Assembly: GCF_900106855.1 (NCBI RefSeq)
Contig: NZ_FNWI01000004.1
Location: forward strand, 558,001 to 622,000
Direction: 5' to 3'
DNA: 64,000 nucleotides
Source: Varibaculum massiliense
GTDB taxonomy: Bacteria; Actinomycetota; Actinomycetes; Actinomycetales; Actinomycetaceae
Shown here: piece after piece, positions 53,713-61,233 of the stretch
Position numbering within the stretch: the first letter of the stretch is position 1
Layout: every line of letters begins with the position of its first letter
Notes under the pieces: generated by a model
The model's database searches: none
The model's input: only the letters and a program-made list of their open reading frames with translations
Told to the model about the DNA's origin: nothing
Translations under genes and position numbers: made by a program

Positions 53713-54456
53713 ATGACTGATTTCTTAGTCCTAGCCTCGGCATCTAAAGCACGGGTAAAAGTGCTGACTGCGGCAGGTATCACCCCCTTAGTTTGGGCAG
53801 CAGATATCGATGAGGACGCGGTGCGCACTAATTTGGTTAACGCCACCCCAGCCCAGGTAGTTACGGCTTTAGCCCAGGCAAAAGCCCGTCACGTCGCCCA
53901 GTTAATAACTAACACCGAGCAGCGCCGCCGGCAATGTTTACATCTCAACCAGGTCACTTTGAACGCAATTGCGAGATTGGAAGTGGGTGACCGGCTGGCG
54001 GTAATGGGCTGCGATTCCATGCTGCTACTAAATGGCAAACTCCGAGGAAAACCCCACACCTTCGAACGCGCCCTCGCCCAGATTCATGAACTTTCCGGGG
54101 CTTCCCCGGTGCTGTTCACCGGTCACTGCGCGATTTCCCTTATTCGCACCAAAGAGGGTTTTAACTGCGAGCAAGAAGTGCACGGATATTCTCAGGCCAC
54201 GCTATATTTCAGCGAGATTAGCACTGAAGAGGCGCGCGCTTACGCAAATAGTAAAGAACCTTTGGAAGTAGCCGGTGGCTTTACCATCGATGGACTGGGA
54301 GGGGCATTTATTGACTCAATCAAGGGTGACCCACACGGAATTATTGGAATTTCTTTGCCGTTAGCGCGTAAACTATTAAATGAACTTGGCTTTTTTTGGC
54401 CAAATTTATGGAAGGGCTTACCAAATCAAGCCCCAACGGATAAGGTTGAGTTATGA
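53713..54456 (+). CDS. maf: Maf-family nucleotide pyrophosphatase
   Basis: 247 aa. The N-terminal LASASKARVKVLTAAGI, the central GCDSML with its catalytic Asp, and the C-terminal GGFTIDGLGG are family signatures. Maf enzymes hydrolyse non-canonical or canonical nucleoside triphosphates and affect septum formation. It is slightly longer than most homologues because of an insert around TNTEQRRRQCLHLNQ. Its stop overlaps the dapD start by 4 bp, so the two genes are coupled. Confidence 0.92.
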   Translation: MTDFLVLASASKARVKVLTAAGITPLVWAADIDEDAVRTNLVNATPAQVVTALAQAKARHVAQLITNTEQRRRQCLHLNQVTLNAIARLEVGDRLAVMGCDSMLLLNGKLRGKPHTFERALAQIHELSGASPVLFTGHCAISLIRTKEGFNCEQEVHGYSQATLYFSEISTEEARAYANSKEPLEVAGGFTIDGLGGAFIDSIKGDPHGIIGISLPLARKLLNELGFFWPNLWKGLPNQAPTDKVEL

Positions 54457-55436
54457 GTGAACGAAAAGCACGCGGGGTAGGTCTCGCAACCGTCAGCGAA
54501 ACTGGGCAAACCTTGGACGTTTGGTATCCGCAACCCCACCTGGGTTACCAACCAAATGAGACAGATGAAGATTTAATCCACAAACTAAGCCAGATTGAAG
54601 GACACGATACCGGACGTGGGGTTAACCGCACCGCCACAGTGGTAACCATCGATTTGGACGAGTCGGCGCACTCCACAGCCGATGCATATCTGCGCCTGCA
54701 CCTACTTTCACACCGGCTAGTAAAACCGAACACCATTAACTTGGACGGGATTTTTGCTCGCCTCCCTACCGTAGCCTGGACCACGGAAGGTCCCTGCGCG
54801 GTCGAAGACTTTGAGAACACCCGCATGCGGATGCGCCTGAGCTATGGACATCCAATTCACCTGCTCAGCGTGGATAAGTTTCCCCCAATGGTTAACTACA
54901 TTATCCCCTCTGGGGTGCGGATTGCCGACGGGGCGAAAGTTCGTCTCGGCGCCTATCTGGCTCCCGGCACTACCGTAATGCACGCCGCTTTCGTCAATTT
55001 CAATGCCGGCACCTTGGGCGCTTGCCTCATCGAGGGGCGGGTTGCCCAAGGGGTAGTAATCGATGACGGCTCCGATATTGGAGGAGGTGCCTCGACTGAA
55101 ACCACCCTCTCGGGTGAAACCGGGCAACAGATTTCCCTCGGGAAACGCTGCTTGTTGGGCGCCAACTCGGGTCTGGGGATTGCCCTCGGCGATGACTGCA
55201 TGGTGGAACCTGGTCTGAACTTGACCGCCAGCACTAAAGTTTCGGTGCTCCCCCACGCAGGCGTGGCGCCCTCTGCGGAAGGTTACTTCGCGGAGCCGGT
55301 AGTGGTTCCGGCCTCGGAACTTTCAGGCGCTTCGGACGTAATCTTCCGCCGTAACTCTCAATCGGGTCGGGTCGAAGCCCTGCCGCGCGCTGGCAAAGAA
55401 ATCAAACTAGCCACCACCGCCCGCATCAACCCGTAG
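54453..55436 (+). CDS. dapD: Tetrahydrodipicolinate N-succinyltransferase
   Basis: 327 aa, the actinobacterial long form. An N-terminal domain of about 150 residues is followed by left-handed beta-helix hexapeptides (VRIADGAKVRLGAYLAPGTT and on to IDDGSDIGGGASTETTLSGE). It succinylates tetrahydrodipicolinate in the diaminopimelate/lysine pathway, needed for peptidoglycan cross-links. ATGA overlap with maf. A strong intrinsic terminator lies 36 bp downstream. Confidence 0.95.
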   Translation: MSERKARGVGLATVSETGQTLDVWYPQPHLGYQPNETDEDLIHKLSQIEGHDTGRGVNRTATVVTIDLDESAHSTADAYLRLHLLSHRLVKPNTINLDGIFARLPTVAWTTEGPCAVEDFENTRMRMRLSYGHPIHLLSVDKFPPMVNYIIPSGVRIADGAKVRLGAYLAPGTTVMHAAFVNFNAGTLGACLIEGRVAQGVVIDDGSDIGGGASTETTLSGETGQQISLGKRCLLGANSGLGIALGDDCMVEPGLNLTASTKVSVLPHAGVAPSAEGYFAEPVVVPASELSGASDVIFRRNSQSGRVEALPRAGKEIKLATTARINP

Positions 55437-55471
55437 AATCTCAGATTCGGATTTTCCCGGAGCCAAGTAAT

Positions 55472-55505
55472 AATCCGCGTACCGATTCCGGTGCGCGGAT
55501 TTTTA
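55472..55505 (+). terminator. Intrinsic terminator of maf-dapD
   Basis: AATCCGCG pairs with CGCGGATT, with ACC/GGT pairs extending the stem inside, followed by TTTTT. It is correctly placed after dapD. Confidence 0.85.
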
Positions 55506-55550
55506 CACTCCCGCGCGCCCGCAGCCTCGCTTTCCCGTAGACCGAGTTAA

Positions 55551-55657
55551 GCGCGGGGAATTAGTTTTTCCTCCTGCCCAAAAATTTGGAAAACGTAGCG
55601 GCGTTTTCCAAATTTTGCGCCCGCCTAGCCGACTCAGATAAAACTAATCCCCCGCGC
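55551..55657. repeat. Structured hairpin repeat, family A, copy 2
   Basis: 107 bp, the same length as copy 1 at 11882-11988. The outer stem is GCGCGGGGAATTAGTTTT paired with AAAACTAATCCCCCGCGC; the inner 15-bp stem is identical to copy 1, but its 6-nt loop differs (TAGCGG against TCGCTC). Three outer-stem base pairs differ from copy 1 with both partners changed. It lies after dapD's own terminator, so termination of dapD is not its only job. Confidence 0.82.
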
Positions 55658-55828
55658 TCGGGTCCCGGCTGATACGAGAAACACGCGAGATACGCACTGA
55701 GCGTGCAAGTACGGATTTATAGCGCAAACGAACAAGAACTCATTACTAACAGCATCAAATACCCACCAAACAAGCGCCTAATCGAAAACTATTTTTTATA
55801 AATGCTGATCGTAGCTGATTCCCCGCAA

Positions 55829-55916
55829 GGGTCAGGCGGAACAAGATGCGAACGGTGATTGATCTGATCCTGCGAGACTATCCAGGTCTCCAGAGCACTT
55901 TTCCTAAGCCAGACCC
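55829..55916. repeat. Diverged hairpin repeat, family B, copy 2
   Basis: The flanks match the copy at 55950: GGGTC-x-GGCGGAA-x-AAGATGCGA on the left and GAGCACTTTTCC then AAGCC-AGACCC on the right. The interior is different, yet it still forms an apical hairpin GAGAC...GTCTC where the other copies have GAGCC...GGCTC. Sequence is lost but the fold is kept. Confidence 0.6.
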
Positions 55917-55949
55917 GAATCGAGAAGAAACCCGTTTTCCTAGCCTCAG

Positions 55950-56038
55950 GGGTCGGGCGGAAAAAGATGCGAGAGGGGGCTTGAGCCGAGCGAAGCAAGG
56001 CTCACCGGGGTCCCCCGAGCACTTTTTCCGGCTGACCC
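55950..56038. repeat. Structured hairpin repeat, family B, copy 3
   Basis: The interior of about 55 bp is almost identical to 12084-12138. The outer stem is CGGAAAAAG (55958-55966) with CTTTTTCCG (56022-56030), extended outwards by GGGTC/GACCC. A short fragment resembling its right arm (GAGTGCTTTTACCG) is near 56099. It lies in the convergent gap before the NarL-type regulator. Confidence 0.8.
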
Positions 56039-56137
56039 ACGACGAGAGGAAAAACTAATCCCCGCGTTGACTTTGGTATGAAAGCTAAAAGACACGCCGA
56101 GTGCTTTTACCGAGCCAGCCCCGCACTTAAGGAACAG

Positions 56138-56803
56138 CTACGATTGATGGCGCCACGCGGCGGAACGCTGACTGGCAACCCAAGCAGCTACCTGCGTGCG
56201 GCGCTGCAACCCCATTTTGGCTAGTAGCGAGGTGATATGATTCTTCACTGTCTTTTCAGCAACCCCCAGCTTTTCGCCGATTTCTCGGTTAGACAGCCCA
56301 TCGCCGATGAGGTTTAAGACTTTGCGTTCCGCCGGAGTCAGATTAGCGGTGGGATCTTCATTGCCGGCACGGCGGCGGGTAACAGTGCGTTCATCGAGCA
56401 ACACCCGTCCGCCTACTACTGCCCGAATCACGTCAGTAATTTCGGCTCCCCTTACCGTTTTAAGTACGTAGGCTTTGGCTCCTGCCTGCAAGGATTCAGC
56501 TAAAGCATCATCGTCATCAAAGCTAGTGAGTACGATTGCCAGAGACTGGGGAGAGACCTCCCGTAACTGTTTCATCACATCAATGCCGGTACCATCGGGC
56601 ATTTGCAAATCCACCAGTACTACGTCAGGACGCACCAGTTCCGCGCGACGCACCGCATCCTCAACCGTTCCCGCCTCGGCTACTACCTCCATATCGGCAG
56701 TACGATCTACGATTTCCGCAATCCCTCGACGCACAATTTCGTGGTCGTCAATAATCATTACCCGAGTGGACGGCTCTTCTGTCTGCGACTGCTGAATGTT
56801 CAC
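56138..56803 (-). CDS. NarL/LuxR-type response regulator (orphan)
   Basis: 221 aa. GTG start. The receiver domain has D19-D20 and phospho-acceptor D65 in VVLVDLQMPDG, the switch Thr in LTSFDDD and a Lys in YVLKTVRG. The C-terminal LuxR-type HTH (about 155-215) reads LTPAERKVLNLIGDGLSNRE, then KTVKNHITSLLAKMG. It resembles DevR/LiaR-type regulators. No histidine kinase is adjacent, so the partner is elsewhere. Confidence 0.93.
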   Translation of the reverse strand: MNIQQSQTEEPSTRVMIIDDHEIVRRGIAEIVDRTADMEVVAEAGTVEDAVRRAELVRPDVVLVDLQMPDGTGIDVMKQLREVSPQSLAIVLTSFDDDDALAESLQAGAKAYVLKTVRGAEITDVIRAVVGGRVLLDERTVTRRRAGNEDPTANLTPAERKVLNLIGDGLSNREIGEKLGVAEKTVKNHITSLLAKMGLQRRTQVAAWVASQRSAAWRHQS

Positions 56804-56944
56804 GTCTCGATTCTACCTAATCCTGTTGCAAAGGAAACAATGTTGTCACAAAGTGGTGAGCTAACCCCTACTTTCACACGTAAACAGTAGTTTCTACACT
56901 GAAATATCGCCTGGCTTAGCTGTCAGCGGGAATTTAACGTAATC

Positions 56945-57853
56945 CTACTTTTCCAATGCCTGACACTGGGGACAGAAGGTGGCGGTACGCCCAGATTGCT
57001 GCAGTTTTTCTAAAGTGGTGCCGCAAACCTTACAGGGTTCGCCGCCTCGTCCATAAACTTTTAGTTCCTGCTCGAAATACCCGGGGTTCCCGCTGGTATC
57101 TACATAGAGTTCATCGAAAGAAGTTCCGCCGTGTTTAATTGCGGCTTTCATAATCTTGCCGGCAACCTTAAAAATTTCCACAATCCGTTCTTCACTAATG
57201 GTATTAGCGCTTTGTGCCGGACTAGTACGGGCAGCAAACAGGGATTCATCTGCATAGATATTCCCAATCCCGGATACCAGTTTTTGATCTAGAAGGGAGT
57301 GCTTAATTGAGCTCTTGCGCTGATGTATTTTCTCTGCAATTTTCTTTAAATCCGCGTGAGGATCTAGCACATCCCGAGCTACGTTTACTTCGACATTGCG
57401 GGGAAGCAAATGAGATTCAGCGCCAATACCTGCCGGTTTCTTGTCCTTGGTTTCCACTAGCGGCTCGACTATCATGCGCCCGAAGGTGCGCTGATCCACG
57501 AAATTAACGGTTCTGCCATCTTTTAGCGTCAACCGCACCCGCAAATGTCCTTGGTTCCGATGGGACAATTCAATCTTGGGTTTATTGATTAGCAACTGCC
57601 CGGACATACCCAGATGAATAACCAGGGAATATAGGGTTTGTTCCCCTTCTTCGTCTTCGCCTAATAGCCACAGGAACTTGCCGCGACGTACAGCGTTGGT
57701 AATTGTCCACCCTGCTAATGCTTCGCTGAAACGTTTCGCATCTTGCCCGCGCAGGGAGCCAGGAAACAGTACCTCAACTTTTTCTATTTGCGCCCCGATT
57801 AGCTGCTTTTCGAGGCCGCGGCGCACTACCTCAACCTCAGGTAATTCTGGCAT
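56945..57853 (-). CDS. mutM: Formamidopyrimidine-DNA glycosylase
   Basis: 302 aa. The N-terminus PELPEVE carries the catalytic Pro and Glu after Met removal. A helix-two-turn-helix region (LVSGIGNIYADE) and a C-terminal four-Cys zinc finger (CKVCGTT, then FCPQCQ) complete the enzyme. It excises 8-oxoguanine and formamidopyrimidines. It is last in the rnc-containing cluster, 60 bp after rnc. Confidence 0.96.
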   Translation of the reverse strand: MPELPEVEVVRRGLEKQLIGAQIEKVEVLFPGSLRGQDAKRFSEALAGWTITNAVRRGKFLWLLGEDEEGEQTLYSLVIHLGMSGQLLINKPKIELSHRNQGHLRVRLTLKDGRTVNFVDQRTFGRMIVEPLVETKDKKPAGIGAESHLLPRNVEVNVARDVLDPHADLKKIAEKIHQRKSSIKHSLLDQKLVSGIGNIYADESLFAARTSPAQSANTISEERIVEIFKVAGKIMKAAIKHGGTSFDELYVDTSGNPGYFEQELKVYGRGGEPCKVCGTTLEKLQQSGRTATFCPQCQALEK

Positions 57854-57913
57854 AAACAGTTCCCCTCAAATCTACTGTTGTTCCTAAATATTTAACTGTC
57901 AGATTATTGCTTT

Positions 57914-58633
57914 CTAGAACCCTAACGGCGTGGTTACCCCGTGTTCTTCTCGCAGCGTCATTACCGCTTGCCGGGCGGCTTCATGTTCTGCCACCTTCTT
58001 AGAACGTCCCTTCCCGGAACCGATCTCCCGTTCTCCGATAAGAGCTCGTGCCTTAAAACGGCGATTATGGTCAGGACCGGTACCCTCTACTGAAAACTCT
58101 ACATTATGAACCCCTAACTGACCAGTAAGTTCTTGCAAAGTAGTTTTCCAATCCATAACTGCTCCCCGCTCGAGGGCGTGCTCTAAGAGTTCTTGAAGCA
58201 GATTTTCTACTACCTTCCGGGTAGGCTCCAGTCCGTGGCTTAGATAAGTTGCACCAATCAAGGCTTCTACCGTGTCCGAGAGAATAGAGTCTTTTTCGCG
58301 GCCTCCGGTCTTATCTTCTCCGCGCCCTAATAATATAAATTCCCCGAGGTTAATATCCCGGGCAACCTTGGCTAATGCCGGTTGGGAAACCGTGGCGGAA
58401 CGCATTTTCGCCAAATGTCCTTCCGGATGGGAGGGATAAGTGCGGTAGAGGCTTTCGGTAACAATCAGTTGTAACACTGCGTCACCTAGGAACTCTAGAC
58501 GTTCATTATTGGGCAGGTCGTCTTGTTCATGCGCGAAAGAACGGTGAGTCAAAGCCAGCACCACCATATCGGGGTCTAGCTCAATCCCCCATTTGGTTAG
58601 CAGCTTCGCTAGGTCTTGCGAACCGCGACTCAT
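57914..58633 (-). CDS. rnc: Ribonuclease III
   Basis: 239 aa. The catalytic signature NERLEFLGDAVLQL is followed by the second acidic cluster DTVEALIGATYL. The C-terminal double-stranded RNA-binding domain ends ...AEHEAARQAVMTL. It processes rRNA precursors and double-stranded RNA. It starts 17 bp after the DUF177 gene, where rpmF usually intervenes in actinobacteria. Confidence 0.96.
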   Translation of the reverse strand: MSRGSQDLAKLLTKWGIELDPDMVVLALTHRSFAHEQDDLPNNERLEFLGDAVLQLIVTESLYRTYPSHPEGHLAKMRSATVSQPALAKVARDINLGEFILLGRGEDKTGGREKDSILSDTVEALIGATYLSHGLEPTRKVVENLLQELLEHALERGAVMDWKTTLQELTGQLGVHNVEFSVEGTGPDHNRRFKARALIGEREIGSGKGRSKKVAEHEAARQAVMTLREEHGVTTPLGF

Positions 58634-58650
58634 GCGTTTTTGTCTCCCTC

Positions 58651-59220
58651 TTAATCAAATATCCCCTTTAGCGCCGACCAGCGCGGATCAATCTTTTCGT
58701 GATGGTGACCGGCTTCGGCGTGTGCCAGAGCGATTCCACAGTCGGGGCAGAGCCCTGGGCAATCAGGGCTGCACAGCACCGAATACGGAATTTGCGGCAC
58801 GATGGCGTCTATCAGAAGTGGCTCTAAATCTACCCGAGAATCAGGGCACACCTGATAGACCTCATCTAGCTCAGCATACATGTTTGAGTCGTCACTCACC
58901 TCATTTAGCAGGTGCGCCAGCTCATCCGGATAGTAATAGACCCGACTCAAAGAAAAATCGATGACTTTTTCTGCCGCTTCCAGGCAGCGCACACACTCCC
59001 CCTGGGTACGTGCCTGCCCGCTGACACTGATAGATACCCCTTCGGAAATCGCTACCGCGAGTACCTGCAAATCCAGGGTTTCCCCGGCCGGAACCGCCAT
59101 ATCCTCGGTGCCGATGGCGGCGGGTAATTCCACCTGCACCCGCCATGATTTACTGTCGCCTTCAGCGGAGCCTAAACCTGCTAAATCCAGGGGGATAGCT
59201 GCCTTTTTTACTTGCTTCAT
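58651..59220 (-). CDS. DUF177/YceD family protein
   Basis: 189 aa. The family core GECVRCLEAAEKVIDFSLSR is present, as is a C-terminal four-Cys cluster CSPDCPGLCPDCG that may bind zinc. YceD proteins are linked to 23S rRNA and large-subunit assembly and usually sit directly before rpmF. Here rpmF is missing and rnc follows. Homologous position to M. tuberculosis Rv2926c. Confidence 0.9.
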   Translation of the reverse strand: MKQVKKAAIPLDLAGLGSAEGDSKSWRVQVELPAAIGTEDMAVPAGETLDLQVLAVAISEGVSISVSGQARTQGECVRCLEAAEKVIDFSLSRVYYYPDELAHLLNEVSDDSNMYAELDEVYQVCPDSRVDLEPLLIDAIVPQIPYSVLCSPDCPGLCPDCGIALAHAEAGHHHEKIDPRWSALKGIFD

Positions 59221-59275
59221 GCCCCTCAGCTTAAGATTTATTCTGTTTCGGCGCTAGCGAGCCGACCCTCAGTTA

Positions 59276-59965
59276 CTAAAACTGGGGACGCTCCTGATGG
59301 GAAAACTGCGCCCGCCCCTTGCGAGTTTGCTCTGCTATTGCCCCCAGCAAATCTTCTAGCTGCGTCAACGAATCATTAACGTACTGGTCAGATTGGGTCA
59401 TGAAATCGCTGGCTTCCCCGCGCGCGGCATTAACCGTTTCTTTGGCAACCCTCTGGGCTTCCTGGTAAACGTTTTCTTGAGCAACCATTTGATCTGCACG
59501 CTGCCGGGCTTCCTGCAAAATCTGCGAGGCTTGCTCCTTTGCCTGGGCAATAGTTTCTTCTGCCTGGGCACTGGCGTGTGCAATCGCCGATTCAGCCTGC
59601 TGATTGGCATCCGCAACCGTTTGTCGCGCCTGTTCATCTGCCTGGGCAATAGTTTGCTCCGCGCTCTGGTTCGCCTCGGTGGTGACCCGCTCGGCCTCGG
59701 AGCGAGCATCAGAAATAGTCTGCTCGGCCTCCTCGTCGGCGGCGTCCAACACCTTGTTAGCATCAGCCACGATTCGATCCGCATTAACCAGGTCGGCCGG
59801 TAGTGCCGCACGCGCATTGTCAAGCAGCTCCACCCCCTCAGCCTGATTAATCATCACCGAAGCGGAAAAGGGAACGCTGCGTCCCTCCTCGATCATTTCG
59901 GTGAGACGATCGAGTACTGCAATCACATCTGAAGGTGCATATTGCGGTTCTTCCTGGGCTTCCAT
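59276..59965 (-). CDS. Coiled-coil DivIVA-like protein (Rv2927c-type)
   Basis: 229 aa. A short N-terminal region (PSDVIAVLDRLTEMIEEGRS) is followed by a very long Ala/Glu/Gln-rich coiled coil (about 70-195) with repeated A-x-x-x-A-E-x-T heptads. There are no transmembrane segments. Its place between coaD and DUF177 matches the conserved actinobacterial gene typified by Rv2927c. Function is unknown, possibly cell-division or envelope scaffolding (inference). Confidence 0.82.
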   Translation of the reverse strand: MEAQEEPQYAPSDVIAVLDRLTEMIEEGRSVPFSASVMINQAEGVELLDNARAALPADLVNADRIVADANKVLDAADEEAEQTISDARSEAERVTTEANQSAEQTIAQADEQARQTVADANQQAESAIAHASAQAEETIAQAKEQASQILQEARQRADQMVAQENVYQEAQRVAKETVNAARGEASDFMTQSDQYVNDSLTQLEDLLGAIAEQTRKGRAQFSHQERPQF

Positions 59966-59981
59966 AATCTTCCTTCCTGTT

Positions 59982-60506
59982 TTAGGCTTCTGGGTTCAAA
60001 GAATGGTCGGGAGCGATGTTATCTTCCGAGGTTGCCGTAAACGCTTGTTGTAACGCCTGGGCTACTTCGGGGGGAACAAATCCGGAGACATCTCCCCCGT
60101 AGGCAGCAATTTCTTTCACTACCGAGGAGGAGATTAGAGCGTTTTCGGGGGAAGTGGGAATCAAAATAGTGTCGATTCCGGAAAGTTGCCGGTTAGCGAA
60201 AGCCTGGGTCATTTCGCTGTCAGTATCTTTAGAGTTGCGAATCCCTTTCACTAGCGCCACTGCCCCATAGCGGGTGGCGAGGTCGCAAGCCAGTCCCTCC
60301 CAGGTAACTGCCTGCACATTCGGCAAGTCTGCGGTGGCTTGAGTAATGAATTCTTCGCGCTTGGCAGCGGTGAAAAGATAGTTTTTCTGAGAGTTTTTTG
60401 CAACCGCCACAATAACACGCTCAAAAATGTGGGCTGCGCGACTGATTACATCCAGGTGACCGTAGGTTAACGGGTCGTAGGATCCAACGCAGACAACAGT
60501 ACTCAT
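59982..60506 (-). CDS. coaD: Phosphopantetheine adenylyltransferase
   Basis: 174 aa from ATG at 60506, matching the normal family length; a longer frame adds 15 unlikely residues. The nucleotidyl-transferase motif GSYDPLTYGHLDVI is near the start. VKGIRNSKDTDSEMT and LISSSVVKEIAAYGG are the other family motifs. It makes dephospho-CoA from 4'-phosphopantetheine and ATP in CoA synthesis. It lies 81 bp after rsmD, a pairing found in most bacteria. Confidence 0.95.
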   Translation of the reverse strand: MSTVVCVGSYDPLTYGHLDVISRAAHIFERVIVAVAKNSQKNYLFTAAKREEFITQATADLPNVQAVTWEGLACDLATRYGAVALVKGIRNSKDTDSEMTQAFANRQLSGIDTILIPTSPENALISSSVVKEIAAYGGDVSGFVPPEVAQALQQAFTATSEDNIAPDHSLNPEA

Positions 60507-60587
60507 GAATACCAAAATACCTGCAAGACGTGCCAGAAGAGGGCGTCCCACGCGGAGGGAGGGGAAACTGCAGCCGTCCGGATGGTT

Positions 60588-61172
60588 TTAGATGGCGTCG
60601 AGGGCGGGGCGTAAGAAATAAACGGCGCTTTCCCCGTAGATTTTACGGGTGTCTTCTTCCCAATCATCTTCGTTCCAATCTGGGGCTTCATCGCGCGCCG
60701 AACGCTCTACTACTATCCAGGCATCAGGGTCACACAGGGGAAGCAGCTGCGTTAATATCTCTAAGATTTCCGAATTTTTCATAATGTAGGGAGGGTCGAT
60801 GAAAACCAGTTCCCACTGGGGATTCGGGTCGGTTCCTTTCCAACGCGAAGCCAAGAAAGCCAGTGCTGACTGCACATATAGTTTCGCTTCCGCAAAAACC
60901 GCAGATGCCGCCTGGTTCTTTCGGATTGCCGCAGCCGCGCTTTGGGCACGATCAACCAGGTCTAGGCTGAGGGCTCCTCGTGAAAGGGATTCAAATCCGT
61001 AGGCTCCGGAGCCGGCAAAAAGATCCAAAACACAGGCATCTTCCGTAGCTCCCCGAGATTGCAAAGCCGAGAAAATCGCCTCCCGAACTCGGTCTTGGGT
61101 AGGGCGGGTGCCACAAGAGGGTACGGCTAGCTGAGTGCCTCGGGCGGCTCCAGCTATTATTCTCGTCACCAT
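60588..61172 (-). CDS. rsmD: 16S rRNA (guanine-N2)-methyltransferase
   Basis: 194 aa. GTG start. The N-terminus RIIAGAARGTQL, the SAM-binding LDLFAGSGAYGFESLSRGA and the catalytic VFIDPPY are all family signatures. It methylates G966 (E. coli numbering) of 16S rRNA. It lies 61 bp downstream of recG and is probably co-transcribed. Confidence 0.95.
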   Translation of the reverse strand: MVTRIIAGAARGTQLAVPSCGTRPTQDRVREAIFSALQSRGATEDACVLDLFAGSGAYGFESLSRGALSLDLVDRAQSAAAAIRKNQAASAVFAEAKLYVQSALAFLASRWKGTDPNPQWELVFIDPPYIMKNSEILEILTQLLPLCDPDAWIVVERSARDEAPDWNEDDWEEDTRKIYGESAVYFLRPALDAI

Positions 61173-61233
61173 GACAGTTTAACCCTAGCTAAGTTCCTCA
61201 GAAAGCAGCTTCCCAGATTTCAGATACTGGCAG

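Larger units (their letters stand above)
55658..56137. other. Remainder of the dapD/NarL convergent gap
   Basis: Apart from the two family B copies and the right-arm fragment near 56099, this stretch shows no gene with a ribosome site. The whole 700-bp gap is unusually long for a convergent pair in this window and consists largely of repeat elements. Confidence 0.6.

Noticed and set aside
55551-56038. Insertion sequence or transposon remnants
   Set aside because: No transposase fragment, terminal inverted repeats of IS type or target-site duplication could be seen around the A and B repeats.
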